Counted from the stretch's first letter, positions 43,947 through 53,238 are shown. The stretch is 64,000 bases of DNA from an uncultured Paraprevotella sp. (GCA_944321525.1 CALULQ010000009.1:40094-104093), one strand, 5' to 3'. Translations and numbers: made by a program. Notes: generated from the sequence alone by a model not told the origin.

Positions 43947-44001
43947 TCAAAAACAAACCACCAGCCGGGCGCTTCCCTAACGAAGCCGTCCGGCCGGTGG
44001 T
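43947..44001 (-). terminator. terminator-like hairpin between epimerase and carboxyltransferase genes
   Basis: A long stem (ACCACC/GGTGGT, CCGG/CCGG, GCTTC/GAAGC between 43957 and 44001) is followed on the minus strand by TTTGTTTTTG. It probably reduces read-through from the epimerase gene into the operon. Confidence 0.6.
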
Positions 44002-44078
44002 ATCAGGTTTAAGGGCTTGCTTTGAATGAAATGCCTGATGATGCAGCAAGGACTCTCTCCTCAGATTCCTCGGAGAAA

Positions 44079-44483
44079 TCAATGCTCGCAAAGTTCGGTC
44101 AGGATGCCGCAGGTAGACTTCGGGTGCAGGAACGCGATTTGCAGTTTCTCGGCTCCCGGGCGCGGCGCCTTGTCGATGAGCCGGATGCCCTTCTCGTCGC
44201 ATTCGGCCAAAGCGTTGGCCACACCGTCTTCGATGCAGAAGGCCACGTGGTGCACGCCGCGGCCGCCTTTCTCCAGATATTTGGCGATGGTGCTGTCCGG
44301 GCTGGTGGGCTCGAGCAGTTCGATTTTCACTTCGCCCACTTTCAGGAAAGCGGTCTTCACTTTCTGGTCGGCTACTTCTTCCACGGCATAGCACTTCAGT
44401 CCCAGTACGTTCTCAAAGTAAGGCAGAGCGGCTTCGATGCTTTCTACCGCGATGCCCAGATGTTCGATGTGTGATATCTTCAT
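44079..44483 (-). CDS. mce: methylmalonyl-CoA epimerase
   Basis: The 134-residue vicinal-oxygen-chelate protein interconverts (R)- and (S)-methylmalonyl-CoA. It starts MKISHIEHLGIAV (metal His at 8), has KIELLEPTSPDS with the metal Glu, GRGVHHVAFCI with the second His, and the conserved LHPKSTCGILTEL near the C-terminus. It lies first in the propionate-pathway cluster, behind a -7 box at 44533, and is separated from the carboxyltransferase by a hairpin. Confidence 0.94.
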   Translation of the reverse strand: MKISHIEHLGIAVESIEAALPYFENVLGLKCYAVEEVADQKVKTAFLKVGEVKIELLEPTSPDSTIAKYLEKGGRGVHHVAFCIEDGVANALAECDEKGIRLIDKAPRPGAEKLQIAFLHPKSTCGILTELCEH

Positions 44484-44532
44484 GACTAGCGATATTAGTT
44501 GTTTTGCACGGTATTGTGCGTTAATTACCGTG

Positions 44533-44540
44533 CAAAATTA
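44533..44540 (-). promoter_or_regulatory. -7 box for mce
   Basis: The minus strand reads TAATTTTG, 50 bases before the ATG. Confidence 0.55.
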
Positions 44541-44581
44541 CTCATTTTGGCGTGAATCAGGAAATATTTCCGTGTCTTTGT

Positions 44582-45493
44582 TCATGGCAGGCCCTTGATT
44601 TCTTCCGCTGTCAATCCGGTTGTTTCCATAATGATATCCATCGGGACATTGTGCCGTTTTAGGGCTGAGGCCATTTCTTTCTTGGATTCTTTGATACCTT
44701 CTTCCCGTCCCTCTTTGATGCCCTTTTCAAGTCCTTGTTTAATTCCCCTTTCGAGTCCTTGTTTGATTCCTCTTTCGAGTCCGTCGTGGATAGCACTGCT
44801 TATGTGCATCTTTTCCGTGCTGATGATGTCCCAGAACTTTTCGTAGCCCCGCAGTTGTCCTTCGGTGAAAGCAGACTCTTCCAGCTGCATTACCGCTTTG
44901 TTGATTTCCGGGTTTTCCCGCAGTTCTTCAGGCACTTCAATCGTCTTTTCGTTGATCTCGGTCAAATAGCGGAGCCAAAGCACTTGCATCTTTTTGTCTT
45001 CATAGTTCTTGGGCGTGAATTTGGGCAGTTCGATGAAGATGAAGCGCAATCCCTCGATGACCTCTTGGGTGTCGGCCACTTCCACGATTCGGTAATCGTG
45101 ATAGTATGTCTCGCTGTCCGAGAACGTGTCGTTCACGAGGTTCAGCGAATAGACCGGTTGCAACAACTGATAGTCGCCCCCTTTGTCCAGTTGGCTGACG
45201 TATGCTTTCGAGGCGTTGAACAGCACGCGCTGTTTGTAGGCCGATGTCCACATCATCTGCATTTCCACGATGAATTGCCGTCCGATGTGGTCCTTGCAGC
45301 GCACGTCTACGATACTGTCTTTGTGCAGAGGCGTCCGTGGCACCAGTTCGGGGTTCAGGTATTCCACTTCGGTGATTTCGTCTTCCGGTGTCTCGAACGG
45401 CAGGAGGGCGTTCAGGAAACTGATGACGAGGTCCGGATGTTCGCCGAACACTTTCTTGAAGGTGAGGTCGGCTTTCGGGTTCAGGTATCTCAT
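44582..45493 (-). CDS. Rpn family recombination-promoting nuclease / putative transposase (PD-(D/E)XK)
   Basis: The 303-residue protein starts MRYLNPKADLTFKKVFGEHPDLV, the usual Rpn/PDDEXK_2 head, with the nuclease motif DIVDVRCKD...FIVEMQM (Asp near 66, Glu-x-Gln near 79-81). It ends in a helical tail with octapeptide repeats G(L/I)E(R/K)GIK(Q/E) at about 237-265. Such proteins promote RecA-independent DNA rearrangement; cellular role and targets are unclear. ATG 45493 fits the -7 box at 45523; the longer frame runs into the palindromic repeat and is rejected. Confidence 0.85.
   Translation of the reverse strand: MRYLNPKADLTFKKVFGEHPDLVISFLNALLPFETPEDEITEVEYLNPELVPRTPLHKDSIVDVRCKDHIGRQFIVEMQMMWTSAYKQRVLFNASKAYVSQLDKGGDYQLLQPVYSLNLVNDTFSDSETYYHDYRIVEVADTQEVIEGLRFIFIELPKFTPKNYEDKKMQVLWLRYLTEINEKTIEVPEELRENPEINKAVMQLEESAFTEGQLRGYEKFWDIISTEKMHISSAIHDGLERGIKQGLERGIKQGLEKGIKEGREEGIKESKKEMASALKRHNVPMDIIMETTGLTAEEIKGLP
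44714..44785 (-). repeat. 24-bp tandem coding repeats in the Rpn gene
   Basis: Three 24-bp units (44714, 44738 and 44762) encode the octapeptide repeats of the Rpn C-terminal tail. In-frame slippage could vary tail length. Confidence 0.75.
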
Positions 45494-45522
45494 GGCTATT
45501 GTCTTTTGCAGGTTTGCTTTTG

Positions 45523-45530
45523 CAAAAGTA
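45523..45530 (-). promoter_or_regulatory. -7 box for the Rpn gene
   Basis: The minus strand reads TACTTTTG, 30 bases before ATG 45493. Confidence 0.6.
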
Positions 45531-45565
45531 GCAAAATCCGCTGAGATTACCGTTATAGCGTCAGC

Positions 45566-45627
45566 GGATTCTGCGGCAAGTATTCGAGTACTCTGCGGCA
45601 AGTACTCGAGTACTTTGCGGCAAGTAC
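45566..45627. repeat. 22-bp-module palindromic repeat, element 4 (three units)
   Basis: Units 45566-45583 (degenerate first half), 45588-45605 and 45610-45627 are all in the same orientation and joined by TCGA; 62 bp. It lies between the Rpn nuclease gene and the TonB receptor gene. Confidence 0.87.
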
Positions 45628-45780
45628 GATTCGGCATTCCGCACGCCGCAGCGCGGCTTGCTGGGGTTGCATGCCGCTTTTTGCGGAGCGGAACCGGCAG
45701 ATTTGCCCCTTTCCCTGTTCATTCCCGAAGAAAGGGGGGAGGTCAAATGCTTTGCACCTTAATAGAAAATGAACAAATGA

Positions 45781-48180
45781 TTACAGTTCAACCAGGATGC
45801 GGGCGTTGATTTGCCGGCCGGTGAGGTAGTTGGGCACGGCGTATTGCTGGTTGGTCACGTCCGTCACCCAGTAGTAGGAGCTGACGTTGGAGATGTCGAA
45901 CAAATTGAAGCAGTCCACGCCCAGCCACACGTTGCGCAGGTGGCGGACGAACTTCCGTTGGTTGCGGCCGTCCTCATTGTCCAACAGGCGGTAGTTCATG
46001 CCGATGTCCACGCGCTTGTAGGCCGGTGCGCGGAACGCCATGCGCTCCAGGCCCGTGTGGGGCGGGCCGAAGGGCAGGCCGTCGGCCACGCTGGCCTTGA
46101 GCGTCATTTTCCAGCGCGTGCTGCCCGGGAAGAAGTCGCTGAAGAAGAAGTTCAGGTTGTAGCGCTGGTCGGTGGCTTGCGGGAAGCTGCGCCCGTTCAC
46201 CTTCTGTTGCGCCTTCATCAGGCTGAAACTGATCCACGAGTCCGTCCCCTCCACGAACTCGCCGAAGAGCTTGAAGTCGATGCCCGTGGTGTAGCCCGTG
46301 CCGATGTTGCCGCCGTAGTAGACGATCTTCACGTTGTCCACGTTGTAGGGGATGAGGTTGCTCAGCGCCTTGTAGTAGGCTTCCACGGTGAGTTTGAACG
46401 GGCGGTCGAGCATCTTGAACTTGTAGTCGCCGCCCACTACCACCTGGTAGGAGCGTTGCGACTTGATGTCGCGGTTGAGCACCACCCGGGTGGAGCCAGC
46501 CGTGGTCACGGTGTCGCGCAGCTCCTTGTAGAAAGGCGATTGGTAGTAGAGTCCGGTGGCGATGCGGAAGGTGAAGTCGTCGTTGAAGGCGGGGATGATG
46601 CCGAGCGAGACGCGCGGACTGAACAGCCACTCGCGGTTCCAGCTCCAATAACTGAGGCGCGCGCCGTAGTTGAAGGAAAATATGCCCCCTTTGGCATTGG
46701 TGAAGCGCCATGTGTCCTGCCCGAACAGTTCCATGCGATTGCTGCTGATGCGGTTGGACGACCGCAGGTTGTAGATCAGGTCGAGGCGGTTGCCCGTGTG
46801 GGGGATGGAATATCCGGCCGAGTCGCGCATCTCCCATTCGCGGGTGTTCTCCTTGATGGTCTCGTGTTTCCACGTGAGTCCGGCCCGGATGTCGTGCCCT
46901 TCGGGCTTGTGGGAGAACATGAGCTTCAGGCTCTTCATGTTCGCGTCCAGATAGTTGCGGGCGTGTTCCATGTAGGTGCCCACGCCCAGCTGTTCGGTGG
47001 TGTTGGTTTCGTCCAGCCAGTATTGCCCTTGGATGTCATACGTCTCCTGCTCCTTGGTGGCGAAGGCCGAGGCCAGCAGGGAGAGCTTCGTCCGTTCGGT
47101 GAAGTTGTGCGAGAGGCTCAGCGTGCCGAACAGCGTGCGGAAGAGGTCCTCTTCCTGCCCGTCGAAGAACACCTGGAACGACTTCACGTCCTGCATCGTG
47201 CCGAAGTTGGTGTGGCGGTTGGCGGGGATGAAGTCGTATTTGTTCTGCGAGATGTTGCCGATGAAGTCGATGCTCCATTGGCGGTTGGGCGACCAGCTGA
47301 GGTAGGTCTGGTAGTCGAGGAAGCGCGGGCTGTATTCGCCCTTGGTCTCCAGCGAGCCCAGCATGTACTGGTTGGTCTTGTAGCGCACGCCGTGGGTCAT
47401 GCTGAAGCCCTTCTTGGCGTAGCCCACATAGATGCCGGCGCCCAGAAGGCTGGCCGAGGCCGAGGCCTCGAACTTCTTGGGCTTCTTGTAGGTTATGTCC
47501 AGCACGGATGACATTTTGTCGCCGTATTGCGCATCGAACCCGCCGGCCGAGAAGTTGATGCTTTCCACCATGTCGCTGTTGATGACGCTCAGCCCCTCCT
47601 GCTGCCCGGAGCTGATGAGCATGGGGCGGTAGACTTCCACGCCGTTGATGTACACGCTGTTCTCGTCGAAGCTTCCGCCCCGCACGTTATATTGCGAGCT
47701 CAGTTCGTTGTGCGTGCTGACTCCGGCCTGCGTGGCCACCAGTTCTTCCACGGCGTTGCCCGTCGTGGAGGGCAGGCGCTTCAGATTCTCGGCGTTGAGG
47801 TGCTGGGTGGAGTTCATTTGCCGTCGCACTTCCTTCACGGTCACTTCGCCCATGCTGATGCTCTGGGGCAACAGGGTGACATTCAGGCGCAGGTCGCCCT
47901 TGGGGCGGATGAGCGTCCTCTTCTTCGTGGCGTAGCCCATCATGCTGAACGACACGGTGACGGTGTCGGCCGAGGTGAACTCCAGTTGGTAGCGTCCCTG
48001 GACGTCGGTGGTGGTGCCGGCCGCCGTTCCTTCCACCCTCACGATGGCGAAGATCACTGGGTTCTGCTCGTCGTCGATGACGCGCCCCGAGAGCTTCACC
48101 TTGTCTTGGGCAAAGGCCTGGAGCACGGCCGTCATCAGCAGGAAGCAGCAGAATATCGTCTTGAAAAGTCTGGTCTTCAC
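45781..48180 (-). CDS. TonB-dependent outer membrane receptor
   Basis: The 799-residue receptor has a signal peptide (cleavage after AFA near 25) and an N-terminal carboxypeptidase-like regulatory domain (~30-110, SGRVIDDEQNPV). A plug domain (~115-230, with NVRGGSFDENSVYINGVEVY) leads into a long beta-barrel ending in the short strand INARILVEL. It lacks an adjacent SusD partner, so it is not a classical SusCD transporter; siderophore, cobalamin or metal uptake are options. The terminal residue is Leu rather than the usual Phe. Confidence 0.92.
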   Translation of the reverse strand: MKTRLFKTIFCCFLLMTAVLQAFAQDKVKLSGRVIDDEQNPVIFAIVRVEGTAAGTTTDVQGRYQLEFTSADTVTVSFSMMGYATKKRTLIRPKGDLRLNVTLLPQSISMGEVTVKEVRRQMNSTQHLNAENLKRLPSTTGNAVEELVATQAGVSTHNELSSQYNVRGGSFDENSVYINGVEVYRPMLISSGQQEGLSVINSDMVESINFSAGGFDAQYGDKMSSVLDITYKKPKKFEASASASLLGAGIYVGYAKKGFSMTHGVRYKTNQYMLGSLETKGEYSPRFLDYQTYLSWSPNRQWSIDFIGNISQNKYDFIPANRHTNFGTMQDVKSFQVFFDGQEEDLFRTLFGTLSLSHNFTERTKLSLLASAFATKEQETYDIQGQYWLDETNTTEQLGVGTYMEHARNYLDANMKSLKLMFSHKPEGHDIRAGLTWKHETIKENTREWEMRDSAGYSIPHTGNRLDLIYNLRSSNRISSNRMELFGQDTWRFTNAKGGIFSFNYGARLSYWSWNREWLFSPRVSLGIIPAFNDDFTFRIATGLYYQSPFYKELRDTVTTAGSTRVVLNRDIKSQRSYQVVVGGDYKFKMLDRPFKLTVEAYYKALSNLIPYNVDNVKIVYYGGNIGTGYTTGIDFKLFGEFVEGTDSWISFSLMKAQQKVNGRSFPQATDQRYNLNFFFSDFFPGSTRWKMTLKASVADGLPFGPPHTGLERMAFRAPAYKRVDIGMNYRLLDNEDGRNQRKFVRHLRNVWLGVDCFNLFDISNVSSYYWVTDVTNQQYAVPNYLTGRQINARILVEL

Positions 48181-48215
48181 GTCTTGTCTGTTTCTTGTAT
48201 CCGTTTAAAATAACG

Positions 48216-48223
48216 CAAAAATA
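48216..48223 (-). promoter_or_regulatory. -7 box for the TonB-dependent receptor
   Basis: The minus strand reads TATTTTTG, 36 bases before the ATG. Confidence 0.55.
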
Positions 48224-48309
48224 CGCTTTTTTGTATAAAGAACCGTCGATTTCTTCGCCGAAACCGTCGATTCGCCTTTGATTTCTTTTTCCGAAAGGCG
48301 GAAATCGTG

Positions 48310-48317
48310 TATCTTTG
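48310..48317 (+). promoter_or_regulatory. -7 box of the nitroreductase-kdsC-maf operon
   Basis: TATCTTTG lies 27 bases before ATG 48344. Confidence 0.65.
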
Positions 48318-48343
48318 TCAGCTAAGAAATAAAGGAAAGAAAA

Positions 48344-48886
48344 ATGGAAAGTTTTGCCAAATTGATAGGGATACGCCGCAGCATGCGGAAATTCACGGAA
48401 GAGGAACTGACACAGGACGAAGTGGTGGCCTTGTTGCGCTCCGCTTTGATTGCCCCGTCGTCCAAAGGGTCGCACGCTTGGGAGTTTGTGGTGGTAGACG
48501 ACAAGGACCTGCTGCGCCAGTTGGCCCACTGCAAGGACCGTGGGGCGGAACTGATTGAAGGTGCCCCGCTGGCCGTGGCCGTGCTGGCCGACCCGTCGGT
48601 GAGCGACGTGTGGGTCGAGGACGCTTCGGTGGCCACGACCATGATGCTCCTGCAGGCCGAGGACCTGGGACTGGGGGCTTGCTGGGTGCAGGTCCGCAAC
48701 CGGACGATGGAGGACGGCAAACCGGCCGAAGAGATGGTGCGCGCCATCCTGCACATCCCGGAACACCTGCGGGTGCTTTCCATCGTGGCCGTCGGGCATA
48801 AGGGGATGGAACGCAAGCCGTTCAACGAAGACCGTTTGCTTTGGGAGAAGGTGCATATCAACACATTCGACGCTCCGAAGGAATGA
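48344..48886 (+). CDS. nitroreductase family flavoprotein
   Basis: The 180-residue protein has the FMN-binding start IGIRRSMRKFTEEEL (Arg-rich loop near residues 9-15), the APSSKGSHAWEF segment (~38-49) and the late GLGACWVQVRNR block. Family members are NAD(P)H-dependent FMN reductases of nitro compounds, quinones or related substrates; no specific one can be chosen. It is the first gene of a tight operon and its stop overlaps the next start (ATGA). Confidence 0.88.
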   Translation: MESFAKLIGIRRSMRKFTEEELTQDEVVALLRSALIAPSSKGSHAWEFVVVDDKDLLRQLAHCKDRGAELIEGAPLAVAVLADPSVSDVWVEDASVATTMMLLQAEDLGLGACWVQVRNRTMEDGKPAEEMVRAILHIPEHLRVLSIVAVGHKGMERKPFNEDRLLWEKVHINTFDAPKE

Positions 48887-49680
48887 GAATCGTCTGCATC
48901 GGCGCAGGAAACCTGGCCACCCGGCTGGGATGGGCGCTCAAGGAGGCCGGACACGAGGTGGCGCAGGTGTTCAGCCGGACGGTGGAGTCGGCCTCGGCAT
49001 TGGCCGGGAAGTTGGATTGCCCCTTTACGGTCCGCCCGGATGAAATACTTTCCGGGGCGGATGTGTATTTGTTTTCCGTCAAGGACAGCGTGTTGGAGGA
49101 ACTGGCGGCCCGCATTGCGCCGAATGTGGGTGGAGCGTTGTGCCTGCACACGGCCGGCAGCATGCCGATGGACGTGTTCCGCGGTCATGCGGCGCGATAC
49201 GGAGTGTTTTATCCCATGCAGACTTTTTCCAAGAATACGGCGGTGGACTTCCGGGAGATTCCGGTATTCCTTGAGGCGTCCGACGCCGCGGCCTACGGGC
49301 TGGCGGAGGAGTTGGCCCGTTCCGTGTCGGGGAACGTCCGGGCGATGAATTCGGCAGACCGCCGTTACCTGCACCTGGCAGCCGTGTTTGCCTGCAACTT
49401 CGTGAACCATTGCTATGCCCTTTCCGAAGACATCCTGCGGCGGATTGACGTGCCGTTCGATGTGATGTGGCCTTTGATTGACGAGACGGTGAGGAAAGTG
49501 CATCAGCTTCCGCCCCGGGAGGCCCAGACGGGGCCGGCCGTGCGCTACGACCGGAACGTGATAGGCCGCCAGCTTGACATGCTGGAGGGCGAGCCGGACA
49601 TGAGGGAGATATACGACGCGATGAGCCGGAGCATCCACCGCTTGGCTCAGGAAAAGGATAAGAGAAAGGAAGAACGATGA
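48883..49680 (+). CDS. Rossmann-fold DUF2520-type oxidoreductase-like protein
   Basis: The 265-residue protein begins [19 protein letters not shown] (GxGNxA dinucleotide motif) and continues as a ketopantoate-reductase/F420-reductase-like Rossmann domain. A helical DUF2520 domain follows (conserved FACNFVNH near residue 168). Family function is unknown; NADP binding is likely. Its 5' end overlaps the nitroreductase stop and its 3' end overlaps the kdsC-like start by four bases, so translation of the three is coupled. Confidence 0.8.
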   Translation: MRIVCIGAGNLATRLGWALKEAGHEVAQVFSRTVESASALAGKLDCPFTVRPDEILSGADVYLFSVKDSVLEELAARIAPNVGGALCLHTAGSMPMDVFRGHAARYGVFYPMQTFSKNTAVDFREIPVFLEASDAAAYGLAEELARSVSGNVRAMNSADRRYLHLAAVFACNFVNHCYALSEDILRRIDVPFDVMWPLIDETVRKVHQLPPREAQTGPAVRYDRNVIGRQLDMLEGEPDMREIYDAMSRSIHRLAQEKDKRKEER

Positions 49681-50195
49681 TCAACTATGATTTGAAGAAG
49701 ATAAAGGCTTTGGCCTTCGATGTGGACGGCGTGCTGAGCGCCGAGACCATCTTCATGCACCCCAACGGTGAGCCGATGCGTTCGGTAAACATCAAGGACG
49801 GTTATGCCTTGCAGCTGGCCGTGAAGATGGGGCTGCACGTGGCCATCATCACGGGCGGCAAGACGGAGGCCGTGCGACGGCGGTATGAGAATCTCGGCGT
49901 GCCGGATGTGCATCTGGGTTGCGCCGTGAAAATCAAGACCTACGACGAGTTCCTGCTCAAGTACGGGCTGAAGGACGAGGAAGTGCTCTACATGGGCGAC
50001 GACATTCCGGACTACGAGGTGATGCGCCGGGCAGGGTGTCCCTGTGCCCCAGCCGACGCGGCGCCCGAAATCAAGAACGTGGCCCTCTACATCTCCCATC
50101 TGAAAGGCGGATACGGTTGCGGCCGCGACGTGGTGGAGCAGGTGCTGAAGGCGCAGGGCAAATGGCTGAAGGACGAGAAGGCCTTTGGCTGGTAA
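49677..50195 (+). CDS. kdsC: KdsC-type HAD phosphatase (3-deoxy-D-manno-octulosonate 8-phosphate phosphatase)
   Basis: The 172-residue cap-less HAD protein has motif I FDVDGVL (Asp15, Asp17), motif II IITGGK (~58-63), and motif [15 protein letters not shown] (~105-114) with a GGYGCGRD tail segment near 140, all typical of KdsC. The enzyme releases phosphate from KDO-8-P in lipopolysaccharide core synthesis. It overlaps the preceding gene by four bases and is followed by maf after 23 bases. Confidence 0.9.
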   Translation: MINYDLKKIKALAFDVDGVLSAETIFMHPNGEPMRSVNIKDGYALQLAVKMGLHVAIITGGKTEAVRRRYENLGVPDVHLGCAVKIKTYDEFLLKYGLKDEEVLYMGDDIPDYEVMRRAGCPCAPADAAPEIKNVALYISHLKGGYGCGRDVVEQVLKAQGKWLKDEKAFGW

Positions 50196-50218
50196 TAGAT
50201 ATAAAAGGTACAAGTGAC

Positions 50219-50800
50219 ATGTTAGAGAACTTAAAGAAGTATCACATCATATTGGCCAGCAACTCGCCGCGACGCCGCGAACTGTTGGCCGGACTGGACA
50301 TTGAATACGAAGTGAAGGTGCTGCCGGGCATTGACGAGTCGTACCCCGACACGTTGGCGGCGGAAGACATCCCCCAATACATTTCCCGCGAGAAGGCGGC
50401 GGCATACGAGGCTGCGCTGCAGCCGGACGACCTGGTGATTACGGCCGACACCATCGTGTGGACCGAGGGGCGAGTGCTGGGCAAACCGAAGGATGAAGAA
50501 GAGGCCAAAGCCATGCTCCGCCAGCTCGCGGGGCGCACGCATCAAGTCATCACCGGCGTGACGTTGCTCACGAAGGCGATGAAGCGCACGTTCGCCGTGA
50601 CCAGTGAAGTCACTTTTGATGCGCTCACCGAGGAGGAAATCAGTTATTATGTGGAGCGCTACCGTCCGCTGGACAAGGCCGGGGCTTACGGCATCCAGGA
50701 GTGGATCGGCTATGTGGGCGTGTCGGCCTTGCACGGTTCCTACTTCAACGTGATGGGGCTGCCCGTGCAGCGGTTGTATAAAGAGTTGAAAACATTATAA
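50219..50800 (+). CDS. maf: Maf-family nucleotide pyrophosphatase
   Basis: Maf proteins hydrolyse non-canonical or normal nucleoside triphosphates (dTTP/UTP type) and are linked to septum control. The 193-residue protein has the family signature ASNSPRRRELL (~13-23), the ITADTIVW motif (Asp near 76), GKPKDEEEA and the KAGAYGIQEW segment. ATG 50219 follows kdsC by 23 bases, in the same transcript. Confidence 0.93.
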   Translation: MLENLKKYHIILASNSPRRRELLAGLDIEYEVKVLPGIDESYPDTLAAEDIPQYISREKAAAYEAALQPDDLVITADTIVWTEGRVLGKPKDEEEAKAMLRQLAGRTHQVITGVTLLTKAMKRTFAVTSEVTFDALTEEEISYYVERYRPLDKAGAYGIQEWIGYVGVSALHGSYFNVMGLPVQRLYKELKTL

Positions 50801-50811
50801 ACGAAAAAGCA

Positions 50812-51294
50812 ATGAACATGAAGTTTTTGAAGATTGCGGCGTGTGCCGCAGTTGCCGTGGCGGCGCTTTCCGCTTGCGAGGAGGACAAGCACGTCTGCGC
50901 ATTGCCCGGCTTCGCAGGCTTCCGCATCGAGCCGCTTGTGTGGCAACCGGGCGATTCGGTGACCATCACGGCGGTGCAGTATTCCTTGGGCGATTTGCTC
51001 TACAAGGCGGAATACCGCTGGAGCGTGGCTTGCACCGACACTACTTTTACCAAGAATTATGAGGTGGTCTACGACGCGGACAAGAGCGACCCCTATATCT
51101 CTTTCCGCCTGCCGGCCGATTTCCGCGGCAATCGTGCGAACATCAGTTTCTCCGTAGACTACAGTTATTCTGCCACGGCGCCGACCGAAGCGCCGGCCGC
51201 TATCACGCAGTCGGGCCTGTATGGCCGCATCACGACCGCGCCCGCCAGCCAGTTGTATGGGACGGCCAATGGCTCATACACGCTTAACTGGTGA
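50812..51294 (+). CDS. small lipoprotein of unknown function
   Basis: The 160-residue protein has a signal sequence ending in a lipobox (AALSAC, Cys near residue 22), so it is probably membrane-anchored. The mature part is beta-rich, with paired cysteines (C29 region and C74) and a Thr/Ala-rich segment (TAPTEAPAA). I do not recognise a domain. It lies 11 bases after maf and its TGA overlaps the next ATG by one base (TGATG), so it belongs to the same operon. Confidence 0.75.
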   Translation: MNMKFLKIAACAAVAVAALSACEEDKHVCALPGFAGFRIEPLVWQPGDSVTITAVQYSLGDLLYKAEYRWSVACTDTTFTKNYEVVYDADKSDPYISFRLPADFRGNRANISFSVDYSYSATAPTEAPAAITQSGLYGRITTAPASQLYGTANGSYTLNW

Positions 51295-51764
51295 TGAAGA
51301 AGGTCTTGTTTGTCTGCCTGGGGAACATTTGCCGGTCTCCGGCGGCGGAGGAAATTATGCGCAAGTTGGTGGAGGACGCCGGGCTGGAGGACAGTTTTGT
51401 CCTCGACTCGGCCGGACTGATAGATTACCACGAGGGCGAGCCGGCCGACGGCAGGATGCGCGCCCACGCGGCGCGACGAGGCTATCGGCTCACCCACTTG
51501 TCGCGTCCCATCAAGTACGATGACTTCTTCGATTTCGATGTCATCGTGGGGATGGACGACCGCAACATCAGTAAGTTGAGGGCCATGGCGCCCGGGCTGG
51601 AAGAGGAGCAGAAGGTGGTGCGCATGACGGACTACTGCCGGCTCAAGGTGGTGGACCACGTACCCGACCCTTATTATGGCGGTGCTTCCGGCTTCGAGAA
51701 CGTGCTCGACATTTTGGAAGATGCTTGCGCCGGTTTGCTGGATGCGTTGCGCGAATCCCGTTAG
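51294..51764 (+). CDS. low molecular weight protein-tyrosine phosphatase
   Basis: The 156-residue protein has the active-site loop VCLGNICRSP (CX5R, Cys8 to Arg14) and the general acid in VPDPYYGG (Asp near 122). In bacteria such enzymes often act on tyrosine kinases of capsule export, but general or arginine phosphatase roles exist; nothing nearby decides. ATG 51294 overlaps the lipoprotein stop; GTG 51291 would add one Met. It ends the operon that starts with the nitroreductase. Confidence 0.92.
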   Translation: MKKVLFVCLGNICRSPAAEEIMRKLVEDAGLEDSFVLDSAGLIDYHEGEPADGRMRAHAARRGYRLTHLSRPIKYDDFFDFDVIVGMDDRNISKLRAMAPGLEEEQKVVRMTDYCRLKVVDHVPDPYYGGASGFENVLDILEDACAGLLDALRESR

Positions 51765-51851
51765 CGGGGTTGGCGCGGCGGGTTCAGCCAACCGGCGCAA
51801 TGCGTTTTGTTTGTCTGCTATTCTGAATGGAGTCGTCCGGTGGGGCGAAAA

Positions 51852-51913
51852 GTTCTTTGCGGAAAGTACTCGAGTACTCTGCGGAGAGTACTGCAGTGCT
51901 TCCCGCAAAGTAC
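51852..51913. repeat. 22-bp-module palindromic repeat, element 5 (three units)
   Basis: Units 51852-51869, 51874-51891 and 51896-51913 have linkers TCGA (51870) and TGCA (51892). The first unit begins GTTC and the third has its spacer inverted (TCCCGCAA). The 62-bp element lies between convergent phosphatase and sdaA genes. Confidence 0.86.
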
Positions 51914-51994
51914 TTTTTTGTTTTCCGCATGCCTTTTCCCGTTTGTCCTGTCTTCGGAACGGCGCTTTGCTCCGGATGCCTTTGGTGAGTGCGG

Positions 51995-53221
51995 TCAGCG
52001 GTTTTTGTGCAGCGTGTCCCACATTTTCTGATAGTCCTCGGCCAGTCCGCCTTCGCCTGTCTCTTTGTAGAGCGAAGGCAAGTCGTGCCCCGTCCGTTTC
52101 ATGACCTCCACCACGCGGTCGAACGACACTTGGTGCACGCCGTCCGTCAGCATGGCATACGAGTTGGCGTCCATGGCGCGCGCGGCGGCATAGGCATTGC
52201 GCTCGATGCAGGGGATCTGCACCAGTCCGCACACCGGGTCGCACGTCAGCCCCAAGTGGTGTTCCAGTCCCATTTCCGCGGCATATTCGATTTGCGCCGG
52301 TGTGCCTCCGAACAGTTGCGAGGCCGCAGCGGCCGCCATGGCGCAGGCCACGCCCACTTCGCCCTGGCATCCCACTTCGGCGCCGGATATGGAAGCGTTG
52401 GCTTTGACGATATTCCCGAAAAGTCCGGCGGTGGCCAAGGCGTGGAGGATGCGCTGGTCGCTGATGTGGCGCGATTCGGAGAGATAATAGAGGACAGACG
52501 GCAGGACGCCGCACGAGCCGCAGGTGGGGGCTGTCACGATTTTCCCTCCCCCGGCGTTTTCCTCGCTCACGGCCAAGGCGTAGGCGAAGATGAGCCCCCG
52601 CGTGCGCATGGAGTGCTGGTAGCCTTCGGCGCGCACGAAGTAGGATGTGGCCTTGCGGCGCAGGCCGAGCGGGCCGGGGAGCACGCCTTCGTGGTCCAGT
52701 CCGTTGCGCACCGCTTGCTGCATGGTGGTCCACACTTCGGCCAGATAGTCCCAGATTTCCGCCCCCTCGCATTCTTCCACATACTCCCAGTAGCTTTTCC
52801 CCGTGTGCATGCACCACGAGAGGATTTCGGTGGCCGAACTGATGGGGTATATGTTTTCGAACGGCAAGGCTTCCTGTCCCTCTTCGGCTAGTGCGCCCCC
52901 GCCGATGCTGAACACCGTCCATTCCCCGGCCGCGTGCCCCTCGGCGTCGGTCCCGCGGAACTTCATTCCGTTGGGATGGAAGGGGAGGAAGGTCTTGGGC
53001 AGCCAGACGATGTGCGTCCGCTCGGCGCCCAGCACGTCGAGGATGGCCTTGTCGGTCATGTGCCCCTTGCCGGTGGCGGCCAGGCTGCCGTAGAGCGTCA
53101 CTTCGAAACTGACGGCCTGGGGGTGGCGTTCCAGGAAGATGGAGGCGGCCTTCCGCGGAGCCATCGTGTGGCTGCTCGACGGGCCGTAGCCTATGCGGTA
53201 GAGTTCTTTCAGGGTGATCAT
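51995..53221 (-). CDS. sdaA: L-serine ammonia-lyase (iron-sulfur type)
   Basis: The enzyme deaminates L-serine to pyruvate. The 408-residue single-chain form has the beta domain first (YRIGYGPSSSHTMAP near residues 7-21), followed by the alpha domain with cysteines that bind the 4Fe-4S cluster (CGSCGVLPS near 253, CDPVCGLVQIPC near 340). I start at ATG 53221 because the family begins MITLKELYRIG and the -7 box is at 53239-53246; the frame open from 53260 would overlap it. Confidence 0.94.
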   Translation of the reverse strand: MITLKELYRIGYGPSSSHTMAPRKAASIFLERHPQAVSFEVTLYGSLAATGKGHMTDKAILDVLGAERTHIVWLPKTFLPFHPNGMKFRGTDAEGHAAGEWTVFSIGGGALAEEGQEALPFENIYPISSATEILSWCMHTGKSYWEYVEECEGAEIWDYLAEVWTTMQQAVRNGLDHEGVLPGPLGLRRKATSYFVRAEGYQHSMRTRGLIFAYALAVSEENAGGGKIVTAPTCGSCGVLPSVLYYLSESRHISDQRILHALATAGLFGNIVKANASISGAEVGCQGEVGVACAMAAAAASQLFGGTPAQIEYAAEMGLEHHLGLTCDPVCGLVQIPCIERNAYAAARAMDANSYAMLTDGVHQVSFDRVVEVMKRTGHDLPSLYKETGEGGLAEDYQKMWDTLHKNR

Positions 53222-53238
53222 TGCGCTATTTTTGCGTG

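Noticed and set aside
45781..48180. SusC component of a polysaccharide utilisation locus
   Set aside because: No SusD-like lipoprotein or glycan enzymes next to it; called only a TonB-dependent receptor.
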